Shown piece after piece: positions 56,076-63,475 of a DNA stretch of 64,000 bases; positions within the stretch are counted from its first letter, which is position 1; the number at the start of each line of letters is the position of its first letter. The notes beneath the pieces are model-generated. The model did no database searches. It had not been told where the DNA came from and saw only the letters and a list, made by a program, of their open reading frames with translations. The DNA comes from Tianweitania populi (lineage in GTDB: Bacteria > Pseudomonadota > Alphaproteobacteria > Rhizobiales > Rhizobiaceae). The DNA is taken from assembly GCF_014652875.1 (NCBI RefSeq), contig NZ_BMZQ01000001.1, positions 1,178,001 through 1,242,000 of the forward strand. The letters run 5' to 3'. A program made the translations under genes and the position numbers.

Positions 56076-56941
56076 GCGCCCTTCCGGCCGAAACAGTGCC
56101 GCCGAGCCAGAGCTTCCTTCGCCTGGCGCTCGGCAACCGCTCCTTCGTAATCGGCGCCGTCATTACATTGATCATCGCCGGCATGGCGCTGCTGTCTTAT
56201 GTCTGGACGCCGTACTCGGCGACCGAATTGTCCGTGCTGAACAAGATGAAGGGCGTTTCGGCGGAGCACTGGTTCGGCACGGATCATTTCGGCCGCGATA
56301 TCCTGTCGATGATCATGGTTGGCGCGCGCGCTTCCATTGCTGTCGCGATCCTTGCAGTCGGCATCGGCATCGTGATTGGCGTGCCACTTGGCTGTTATGC
56401 GGCAGCGACCGGCGGTTGGGTGGACGAAGTTCTGATGCGCGTCAACGACCTTGTTTTCGCCTTTCCGGCGTTGCTGTCGGCTATCATGATCACCGCGATT
56501 TTCGGTCCGGGTGCCACCAACGCGATCATCGCGATCGGCATCTTCAACATTCCGGTTTTTGCCCGGGTGGCGCGTGCAGGGGCGCTGTCGATCTGGCCGC
56601 GCGAGTTCATTCTGGCCGCGCGCGCGTCAGGCAAAGGCAAGGTGCTGATTACGATCGAGCATATTCTGCCCAACATCGTCAGCCTGCTTTTGGTTCAGGG
56701 CACGATCCAGTTCGCGCTCGGGATACTGGCCGAAGCCGGCCTGTCCTATCTCGGGCTCGGCACGCAGCCGCCGATGCCGTCCTGGGGCCGAATGCTGTTC
56801 GATGCGCAAACCCGCATGATGGCAGCACCGCATTTGGCGATCTTCCCCGGCCTCGCCATCGTGGTCACCGTTCTCGGCCTCAACCTGCTCGGCGATGGCG
56901 CGCGCGACATCCTCGATCCCCGGCTGAGGCGTGTCCGTTGA
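56072..56941 (+). CDS. Dipeptide/oligopeptide ABC transporter permease (DppC type)
   Basis: Second permease of the importer, 289 residues. Landmarks: EHWFGTDHFGRDILSMIMVGAR near residue 75 and the EAA loop in the form FILAARASGKGKVLITIEHILPN. Helix AGLSYLGLGTQPPMPSWGRML near the C-terminus is typical of the DppC side. Its stop overlaps the TTG start of the fused ATPase gene, so all three are coupled in translation. Confidence 0.93.
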   Translation: MSALPAETVPPSQSFLRLALGNRSFVIGAVITLIIAGMALLSYVWTPYSATELSVLNKMKGVSAEHWFGTDHFGRDILSMIMVGARASIAVAILAVGIGIVIGVPLGCYAAATGGWVDEVLMRVNDLVFAFPALLSAIMITAIFGPGATNAIIAIGIFNIPVFARVARAGALSIWPREFILAARASGKGKVLITIEHILPNIVSLLLVQGTIQFALGILAEAGLSYLGLGTQPPMPSWGRMLFDAQTRMMAAPHLAIFPGLAIVVTVLGLNLLGDGARDILDPRLRRVR

Positions 56942-58752
56942 GCCTGCTGGAAATCGAAAAGCTGACCCTGTCGATCGGCAACTTCCCGATCCTGAGGGGT
57001 ATCGACCTCCAGCTTGAGAAGGGCGAGGTGATGGGGGTCGTGGGCGAGTCCGGTTCCGGCAAGTCCATGACCGCGCTGACCCTGATGCAGCTTCTGCCGC
57101 ATGGTGCTCAGACCGGTGGGCGCATCACCTTCGATGGCAAGGACATCCTTCATGCCACCGAAGCCGAGATGCTGGCGCTGCGCGGCGATGATATCGGCAT
57201 GGTGTTCCAAGAGCCGATGACGGCGCTGAACCCGGTGAAGACGATCGGCGAACAGGTGGCGGAAGGCATCCGCTGGCACACCAAAGCGAGCCGCGCTGAT
57301 GCCGAAAGCCGCGCAGCCGCGATGCTCGACCGCGTCGGCCTGCCGCAGTCCAAGTTCCCGCTGACGCGCTATCCGCACCAGCTATCCGGCGGCCAGCGCC
57401 AGCGTGTGGTGATCGCAATTGCCTGCGCGCTGAAACCGAAGCTGCTGGTGGCGGATGAGCCAACCACGGCGCTCGACGTCGTGCTGCAGAAGCAGATCCT
57501 CGACCTTCTTCGCGATCTGGTCGACGAACGAGACATGGGGCTGCTGCTGATCAGCCATGATCTGGCTGTCGTCGCCGAGATGGCCGACCACATCACGATC
57601 ATGCGCCACGGCGAGGTGATTGAGAGCGGTGAAACGTCGGCGGTGCTGACGGCGAAGGCGCATCCTTATACGGCGCAGCTTGCGGAGGCGTCTGCGCATG
57701 TGCCCAGCAACCGGCGCAGCATACCCCCCTCTGCCCTGCCGGGCATCTCCCCCTCAAGGGGGGACATAGGACCTTCATCGAACGTCCAGCGCCCCCTTGG
57801 AGCACAGAGCCATCAGGAGCACATCAAACAGACGTCCCCTGTAAGAACAGCAGCGGTACAGTCGCCTTTCTCCCTCCATGAGGGGGAGATGCCCGGCAGG
57901 GCAGAGGGGGGTGTCACCTTGCCGCCTCTCCTCACCGTCCAGTCCGTCACCCGCGACTATGCCGGGCGGCGAACTGGTCTGTTCTCGCGCGAGAAACCGT
58001 TTCGCGCCGTTGATGATGTGTCCTTCACCGTGCATCCCGGTCAGTCCGTTGCCCTTGTCGGGCGGTCCGGTTGTGGCAAGTCAACGTTGGCGCGGATGAT
58101 CCTGGCGCTCGATCGCCCCTCTTCCGGCTCGATCACCTTCGATGGCCACCGGCTGGAAACAAGCAAAGACCGTGACCTTCGTGACGCTCGCCGCAACATG
58201 CAGGTCGTTTTCCAAGACCCCTACGGCTCCTTCAATCCGCGCCACCGCGTAGAGCGACTGGTGGCCGAGCCGCTGCACCTTCTGCAAACCAAACCGTCGC
58301 GGGAAGAACGCCGGGCGCTGGTGTCAAAGGCTCTGGATGATGTCGGCCTCAAACCCGCCGACATGAACAAATATCCGCATGAATTCTCAGGCGGCCAACG
58401 CCAGCGCCTCTCGATCGCACGCGCCGTCATCACCCGCCCCAAGCTGATCGTGGCCGACGAGCCGGTTTCAGCGCTCGACGTGTCGATCCGCGCGCAGGTG
58501 CTGGATCTTTTCGCTGAGCTGAATGAACGGCTCGGCGTCGCATACCTCTTCATCACACATGATCTGACGGTGGCGCGGGCCATCACCGACGAAGTTATGG
58601 TCATGCATGACGGCCGGATCGTCGAGCGCGGGGAAACTCATGCGATCCTCGACCATCCGCAATCCGACGCGGCCAAAGCTTTGGTGGCGGCCGCGCCAGA
58701 TTTGGATAGGGCGCTCGCTGCCAGAGCTGCCCGTATCAACGCGGCGTGCTGA
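56938..58752 (+). CDS. Fused dipeptide ABC transporter ATPase (DppD-DppF), with repeat-derived linker
   Basis: A 604-residue protein carrying both nucleotide-binding domains. Domain 1: Walker A GESGSGKS (36-43), signature LSGGQRQR, Walker B LLVADEPTTALD. Domain 2: Walker A GRSGCGKST, signature FSGGQRQR, Walker B LIVADEPVSALD. Start is TTG at 56938, overlapping the DppC stop. The linker (about residues 263-325) is encoded by a perfect 32-bp inverted repeat and its 124-base spacer at 57724-57911; this stretch has no sequence in common with either domain. Fused DppDF proteins are known in rhizobia, but this linker is additional and unusual. Confidence 0.9.
   Translation: MSLLEIEKLTLSIGNFPILRGIDLQLEKGEVMGVVGESGSGKSMTALTLMQLLPHGAQTGGRITFDGKDILHATEAEMLALRGDDIGMVFQEPMTALNPVKTIGEQVAEGIRWHTKASRADAESRAAAMLDRVGLPQSKFPLTRYPHQLSGGQRQRVVIAIACALKPKLLVADEPTTALDVVLQKQILDLLRDLVDERDMGLLLISHDLAVVAEMADHITIMRHGEVIESGETSAVLTAKAHPYTAQLAEASAHVPSNRRSIPPSALPGISPSRGDIGPSSNVQRPLGAQSHQEHIKQTSPVRTAAVQSPFSLHEGEMPGRAEGGVTLPPLLTVQSVTRDYAGRRTGLFSREKPFRAVDDVSFTVHPGQSVALVGRSGCGKSTLARMILALDRPSSGSITFDGHRLETSKDRDLRDARRNMQVVFQDPYGSFNPRHRVERLVAEPLHLLQTKPSREERRALVSKALDDVGLKPADMNKYPHEFSGGQRQRLSIARAVITRPKLIVADEPVSALDVSIRAQVLDLFAELNERLGVAYLFITHDLTVARAITDEVMVMHDGRIVERGETHAILDHPQSDAAKALVAAAPDLDRALAARAARINAAC
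57724..57911. repeat. Palindromic intergenic-type repeat read through inside the ABC ATPase gene
   Basis: Two 32-base arms (57724-57755 and 57880-57911) are perfect reverse complements, separated by 124 bases. The arms contain runs of C/G around CTGCCCTGCCGGGCATCTC. Near-identical palindromic units are familiar as dispersed intergenic repeats in Mesorhizobium and relatives; I recognise the type but give no family name. Here the element has stayed in frame and codes for the linker between the two ATPase domains. Confidence 0.82.
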
Positions 58753-59167
58753 GGATCTCGGACGGCTCGATCTCGAGTAATTTCAGTGCGCGTGCCAGCA
58801 GCTGAACTTCCTGTTTTCCAAGCGCCCGGTCGGCTTTGGCGATAGCCACCATGTTGCGCGCCAGAAGTTGCTTCCGGTCATGATCGAGGCGGCGGAACAC
58901 TGCCAGGGATTGGGCAATCGTGGTCTCGTAGCCATAGGTCCGCAGATAATCGACGACATCGTCCAGATCGGCTTCGTCGATGCCGAAGGACTCCTTGCAG
59001 ATCCGGCGAAGTGTATCGAGTTCGGCTTCGGAGATCTCGCCATCGGCCAGGATCATGCGGAAAAGCAGCAGCAGTTCAGCCGTCAGGACGGGATCTTCCG
59101 CAACGCGCTCGACGGCTGTTTGACCGTTGAAGACGGACATCAGTTTATTGATAAGCCCCTGCGGCAT
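58736..59167 (-). CDS. TerB-like (tellurite resistance domain) protein
   Basis: A 143-residue all-helical soluble protein. The segment LLLLFRMILADGEISEAELDTLRRICKESFGI has the DGxxSxxEL-type acidic loop usual for the TerB/DUF533 family, and a second helix pair ends with IAKADRALGKQEVQLLARALK. The ATG at 59167 has GGAG six bases before it. The gene overlaps the end of the fused ATPase gene by 17 bases, tail to tail. Function unknown; no tellurite genes are nearby. Confidence 0.84.
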   Translation of the reverse strand: MPQGLINKLMSVFNGQTAVERVAEDPVLTAELLLLFRMILADGEISEAELDTLRRICKESFGIDEADLDDVVDYLRTYGYETTIAQSLAVFRRLDHDRKQLLARNMVAIAKADRALGKQEVQLLARALKLLEIEPSEILSTPR

Positions 59168-59291
59168 GGTTTGCTCCAATCCCCATTATTCGGTTCGGCC
59201 AGGCATATGACGGCACGCGCATCGCTGCGGCGGCGGCTATCGCCGAACTGTTCGATGCTTTATGCCTCAATCCGCTGCGAGTTACATCCTC

Positions 59292-60077
59292 ATGCCTGAA
59301 CTAACTTTCCACCTCCTGGCCATTCTTGCCTTGGCGGCCTTTCTTGCCGGCTTCATCGATTCCATTGCCGGCGGTGGTGGCATGGTGACCGTGCCGGTTC
59401 TGTTGCTGGCCGGCTTCCCGCCGGTCGAAGCGCTTGGCACCAACAAGCTGCAGGGCTTGTTCGGCTCGGCATCCTCCACCATCGCCTATGCGCAAAAAGG
59501 GCATGTCGACCTGCGCGGCCAGCTTCCATCGGCCATTGCATCCGGCGTCGGCGGCATCTTCGGTGCCTTGCTGGCTGCCGTTCTACCGGGCGAATGGCTG
59601 CAACTGGTGCTTCCCGTTCTCCTTGTTGCGATTGCCCTCTACTTCGCTTTGAAACCCTCGATGGATGATGTCGATCGCGCCCAGCGCATGACGCCGTTCC
59701 TCTTTGGCCTGACGGTTGTTCCGCTGATCGGCTTTTATGATGGGCTGTTCGGGCCAGGCACCGGCTCTTTCTTCATGCTGGCCTTCGTGACCCTTGCCGG
59801 TTACGGCCTGTTGAAGGCGACGGCACATACAAAGCTGCTGAATTTTGCCTCCAATGTCGGCAGCTTCGGCGCATTCGCGCTGGTCGGTGTGATCTCATGG
59901 AAGGCCGGGCTGGTAATGGGCGTCGCCCAGTTTATCGGCGCTCGACTTGGCGCGATGCTAGCCATGCGGGTCGGCTCGCGGCTCATCCGGCCGCTGCTGG
60001 TTGTCACTTGCGTGGCGCTGGCGATTAAGCTGCTCCTCGACGAAAAGAACCCGTTTCACGCCTTCCTCTTCGGCTGA
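59292..60077 (+). CDS. TSUP (TauE/SafE) family permease
   Basis: A 261-residue eight-helix carrier. Repeat motifs: FLAGFIDSIAGGGGMVTVPVLLLAG near the N-terminus and IGFYDGLFGPGTGSFFMLAF in the second half, with the conserved TNKLQG of this subfamily in between. The start at 59292 fits this N-terminus; an upstream ATG ten codons before (59262) is open. It is complete, unlike the frameshifted TSUP gene at 27436-28255. Substrate likely an anion or sulfur compound. Confidence 0.88.
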   Translation: MPELTFHLLAILALAAFLAGFIDSIAGGGGMVTVPVLLLAGFPPVEALGTNKLQGLFGSASSTIAYAQKGHVDLRGQLPSAIASGVGGIFGALLAAVLPGEWLQLVLPVLLVAIALYFALKPSMDDVDRAQRMTPFLFGLTVVPLIGFYDGLFGPGTGSFFMLAFVTLAGYGLLKATAHTKLLNFASNVGSFGAFALVGVISWKAGLVMGVAQFIGARLGAMLAMRVGSRLIRPLLVVTCVALAIKLLLDEKNPFHAFLFG

Positions 60078-60302
60078 GTACTGAGTGCCTGCGATCCTAA
60101 GCGCATGTCCGGATAGGCATGCGATTGGGCAATCATGCCTTGATCCCGAAGGACAAACTGCTTTATCGACAGCCGCGACACTTGCTGGTCAAACGTTTGT
60201 TTGCTTGTTCGGTCGCGCACAGCCTTTGTGCGCCGATGCGGATTGGAAGCATCGGGCGAATTGACTAGGATCGGCAAGACACGCGCAGATTGGGAGGATA
60301 CC

Positions 60303-61478
60303 ATGGACGCGGCGGTTGATACGGCATCGGGCCAGTTCGAACTGAACTCGGACCAGCGTGCGATCCAGGAAATGGTGCAGGCGTTCGCGGCCGACTGGGT
60401 GGCGCCGCATGCGCTCGACTGGGATCGCAAGGGCTACTTTCCAAGCGATGTGGTGCGCGAAACGGCGGCGCTCGGCCTCGGCGGCATTTATGTCAATGAC
60501 GATGTCGGCGGTTCCGCGCTGACGCGTCTGGATGCCGTCCTGATCTTCGAAGCGCTCGCGGCGGCCTGCCCTGCCTTCTCGTCCTTCATCTCGATCCACA
60601 ATATGGGCGCATGGATGATCGACCGCTTCGGCGACGAAGCGCAGCGCCAGCGCTTTCTGCCGAAGCTGACCTCCATGGAGTGGCTGGCGAGCTATGCGCT
60701 GACCGAGCCGGGCGCAGGCTCTGACGCCGCAGCGCTGCGCACCAAAGCCGTTCGTTCAGGCGGCAATGGCGACTCTTACGTGCTGAACGGCACCAAGCAG
60801 TTCATCTCAGGCGCCGGCGAGAACGAGCTTTACGTCGTGATGGCGCGCACCGGCGAGGATGGCCCGAAAGGCGTTTCGACCTTCGTGATCGAGAAAGGCA
60901 CGCCCGGCCTGTCGTTTGGACCGGAAGAACAGAAGATGGGCTGGAAGATGCAGCCCACACGGCAAGTCATCTTCACCGACTGCGAAGTGCCGGCCGAAAA
61001 CGTGCTTAGCGGTGAAGGTGCCGGCTTCCACATCGCCATGGCGGGTCTTGATGGCGGCCGCCTCAACATCGCGGCCTGTTCGCTGGGCGGTGCTCAGTCC
61101 GCGCTCGACAAGGCGCTGACCTATGCCGGCGAACGCAAGGCCTTCGGCCAAACCATCGACCGCTTCCAGTCGCTGCAGTTCAAGCTGGCCGACATGGAAA
61201 CTTCGCTGCAAGCCGCCCGCATCTTCCTTTACACCGCCGCCGCCAAGCTCGACGCCAAGGCGCATGACGCCGGTAAATGGTCGGCGATGGCCAAACGCTT
61301 CGTGACCGACACCGGCTTTGAGGTCGTCAACGACGCCCTGCAGGTGCATGGCGGCTACGGCTATCTGCATGATTACGGCATCGAAAAGCTGGTGCGCGAT
61401 CTGCGCGTTCACCAGATTCTCGAAGGCACCAACGAGATCATGCGCGTGATTATCGCGCGGAGTTTGATTGGGAGGTGA
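60303..61478 (+). CDS. Isobutyryl-CoA dehydrogenase-like acyl-CoA dehydrogenase
   Basis: A 391-residue flavoprotein oxidising a short branched acyl-CoA. Family landmarks: SYALTEPGAGSDAAALRTKA, LNGTKQFISGAGENELYVVM, the FAD-side ERKAFGQTIDRFQSLQFKLAD, and the C-terminal VHGGYGYLHDYGIEKLVRDLRVHQILEGTNEIMR. Start: GGGAGG precedes the ATG at 60303 by six bases. Pairing with mmsB downstream supports the valine pathway (isobutyryl-CoA to methacrylyl-CoA); a general short-chain enzyme cannot be excluded. In the 225-base gap before it, a palindrome CAAACGTTTG at 60190-60199 is noted. Confidence 0.88.
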   Translation: MDAAVDTASGQFELNSDQRAIQEMVQAFAADWVAPHALDWDRKGYFPSDVVRETAALGLGGIYVNDDVGGSALTRLDAVLIFEALAAACPAFSSFISIHNMGAWMIDRFGDEAQRQRFLPKLTSMEWLASYALTEPGAGSDAAALRTKAVRSGGNGDSYVLNGTKQFISGAGENELYVVMARTGEDGPKGVSTFVIEKGTPGLSFGPEEQKMGWKMQPTRQVIFTDCEVPAENVLSGEGAGFHIAMAGLDGGRLNIAACSLGGAQSALDKALTYAGERKAFGQTIDRFQSLQFKLADMETSLQAARIFLYTAAAKLDAKAHDAGKWSAMAKRFVTDTGFEVVNDALQVHGGYGYLHDYGIEKLVRDLRVHQILEGTNEIMRVIIARSLIGR

Positions 61479-61500
61479 AGGGGAGGAATTAGGGCAATAA

Positions 61501-61587
61501 GCGAGTAAACGAATAGGGCTGAAGAAGCTCGCCGCCCTCGCCTTTCCCTAATCCCATATTCACCTACTCACCTATTCGCTTACTTCC
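61501..61587. repeat. Imperfect inverted repeat between the dehydrogenase and mmsB
   Basis: The arms share GTAA(A/G)CGAATAGG: left GAGTAAACGAATAGG starting at 61503, right its complement at 61572-61587, with a TTAGGG/CCCTAA pair further out. The 123-base gap contains nothing that looks like a gene. Short GAGTAAGCGAATAGG-type repeats resemble dispersed rhizobial palindromes; family name not assigned. Confidence 0.4.
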
Positions 61588-61601
61588 GGAGGACCCTCAC
61601 C

Positions 61602-62498
61602 ATGACCACCATCGCATTCATCGGCCTCGGCAATATGGGCAACCCCATGGCCGCGAACCTCGTGAAGTCCGGCTACGATGTGCTCGGCTTTGATCTCGTC
61701 GAGGACAATCTGAAGACGGCCGGGGCAAATGGCGTGAAGGTCGTCGGCGATGCGGCCTCGGCGGTGGCGACGGCTGATGTGGTGGTGACCATGCTGCCGG
61801 CCGGCAAGCATGTGGTTTCCGTATACAACGACGTTGTCGCCAAGGCGAAGCCGGGCACGCTGTTCATCGACTCCTCGACGATCGACGTGGACTCCGCCCG
61901 TCAGGCGCATGCGATCGCAGCCGAGAACGGCATGCTGTCAGTTGACGCGCCGGTTTCCGGCGGCACGGTAGGCGCGCAGGCGGGAACGCTGACCTTCATG
62001 GCGGGCGGCGCCAAGGACGCGTTCGAAAAGGCCGAGCCGATCCTGGAGCGCATGGGCAAGCGCTCGGTTCATTGCGGCGATGCGGGTGCCGGACAGGCTG
62101 CCAAGATCTGCAACAACATGATCCTAGGCGTGTCGATGATCGCAGCAGCGGAAGCCTTTGTGCTCGGCGAAAAGCTTGGCCTGTCGCATCAGGCGCTGTT
62201 CGACGTGGCTTCGACTTCATCCGGCCAATGCTGGGCGATCACCACCAACTGCCCGGTTCCCGGCCCTGTGCCGACCTCGCCGGCCAATCGCGAATACAAG
62301 CCGGGCTTCGCCGCAGCTTTGATGCTAAAGGATCTGAAACTCGCCCAGGAAGCGGCAGGATCGGCCGGTGCGGAAACGCCGCTTGGCGCTCAGGCGGCTG
62401 AACTTTACAGCCGGTTCGAAGCGCTGGGCCATGGCGGCGAGGACTTCTCCGGCATCATCAACTTCCTACGCAGCGACACTGAAAAAACAACGGCCTGA
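61602..62498 (+). CDS. mmsB: 3-hydroxyisobutyrate dehydrogenase
   Basis: Oxidises 3-hydroxyisobutyrate to methylmalonate semialdehyde in valine catabolism. The 298 residues show AFIGLGNMGNPMAANLVKSG, the DSSTIDVDSARQ segment, DAPVSGGTVGAQAGTLTFMAGG, and the catalytic Lys in GAGQAAKICNNMILG. CWAITTNCPVPGPVPTSPANREYKPGF distinguishes MmsB from other members of the family. GGAGG precedes the ATG. It follows the acyl-CoA dehydrogenase by 123 bases. Confidence 0.94.
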   Translation: MTTIAFIGLGNMGNPMAANLVKSGYDVLGFDLVEDNLKTAGANGVKVVGDAASAVATADVVVTMLPAGKHVVSVYNDVVAKAKPGTLFIDSSTIDVDSARQAHAIAAENGMLSVDAPVSGGTVGAQAGTLTFMAGGAKDAFEKAEPILERMGKRSVHCGDAGAGQAAKICNNMILGVSMIAAAEAFVLGEKLGLSHQALFDVASTSSGQCWAITTNCPVPGPVPTSPANREYKPGFAAALMLKDLKLAQEAAGSAGAETPLGAQAAELYSRFEALGHGGEDFSGIINFLRSDTEKTTA

Positions 62499-62589
62499 CA
62501 GGCGATACCGTCAACTTAACACGCATTTTAAGCTTTGCTTTAGGACTCCGTAACCAGCCAGTAACGATGTCCCTGTAGAAGGATGTGCA

Positions 62590-62726
62590 TGGCGGTTGAA
62601 ACCACCGCCACCCGCTCCGGATCAGGTACTGCGTACCGGAGCAGTAAACTTCGCTGTGTGTTGTTCGCGAAGTGCCAAGCGTTTCACTGGCAAAGCCGCG
62701 ATCGCAGGAATGCGAGCGCGGTTTTT
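62590..62726 (+). ncRNA. Candidate structured RNA or mmsB 3' region ending in a terminator
   Basis: The 242-base gap 62499-62740 holds three hairpins in one direction: TGGCGGT/ACCGCCA (62590-62610), GCTCCGG/CCGGAGC (62614-62642), and CCGCGATCGCA/TGCGAGCGCGG with GGAA loop at 62696-62721 followed by TTTTTGCGTTTT, a good rho-independent terminator on the plus strand. The terminator is 197 bases after the mmsB stop, so either a long 3' region or a separate small RNA ends here. No known RNA family was recognised. Promoter not identified. Confidence 0.4.
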
Positions 62727-62740
62727 GCGTTTTGCAGGTT

Positions 62741-63394
62741 TCAGGTCGAAGTTCCAGGCAGCGCTTCCTGGCCATCCTCGACGATAACGATCGGCTCCTG
62801 GCCATCGATTGTCACCGCGAGCCTGTCGATCTTCCAAACATCAGCATCGCGATGAAGCTGCGAGAAGATCGTCCCCGATCCCTTGCTGCCGCTCACCGGA
62901 ATGTTGAAGCCAGCGCCACCCGTGCCGTCGCCATTGGTGCTGACACCGCCGGTGAAGAAACTCGATGCGCTGAAGTCATCGCCCAGTGCCTGCGCGACGC
63001 GCGGATCGCTACGCGCAGCATCCAGCGTCATCTGGTACGCGTCACTGCTGCGCATGATCGCCATGGTGCCGAATACCAACCCGACGCCGGCGGCGATCGA
63101 CAGGAGGACGACAAGGAAGCCGGCGATCGCCCAGCGACGCTGTACCTTGCGAAAATGCTCGGCGTCGCGCCAGGCCCGGTTCTTCCAGGCCAAGCGGCTA
63201 CCGCGTGCGCCGAGAATAAAGACCATCACGATGTTGACCAGCGGCACAAACATCAGAAGCGCGATCCACACGCTGTTGCCGATGCCCCAGATCCAGTTAA
63301 GCAGGAACGCGCCCCAGTTCCAGCGGTCGAGTTCCGGCGGGATCTCTGGCGGATTGTTCAACGGCTCGTCGAAATAGACTTTCGGCTCGGTCAT
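62741..63394 (-). CDS. Coa1-family (cytochrome oxidase assembly factor-like) membrane protein
   Basis: A 217-residue protein. The N-terminal 24 residues are Pro-rich; hydrophobic spans follow at about 26-60 (WGAFLLNWIWGIGNSVWIALL region) and 88-113, and the C-terminal half is soluble with a KGSGTIFSQLHRDADVWKIDRL segment of the Coa1-like fold. Small Coa1-like proteins of bacteria usually have this two-span head. It is convergent with the candidate RNA and mmsB. Role in cytochrome oxidase assembly is inferred from the name of the fold only. Confidence 0.8.
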   Translation of the reverse strand: MTEPKVYFDEPLNNPPEIPPELDRWNWGAFLLNWIWGIGNSVWIALLMFVPLVNIVMVFILGARGSRLAWKNRAWRDAEHFRKVQRRWAIAGFLVVLLSIAAGVGLVFGTMAIMRSSDAYQMTLDAARSDPRVAQALGDDFSASSFFTGGVSTNGDGTGGAGFNIPVSGSKGSGTIFSQLHRDADVWKIDRLAVTIDGQEPIVIVEDGQEALPGTST

Positions 63395-63475
63395 CTCTGG
63401 CTATCCCTTGGACATGGTCCCAGCTGATCTTGCTCACAGCTTCCATGAAGGTCTAAAACAGCAGACACCCTCAGT

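Noticed and set aside
57878-58099. 73-codon plus-strand frame at the right arm of the inverted repeat
   Set aside because: It arises from reading the repeat out of frame; the in-frame fused ATPase is convincing.
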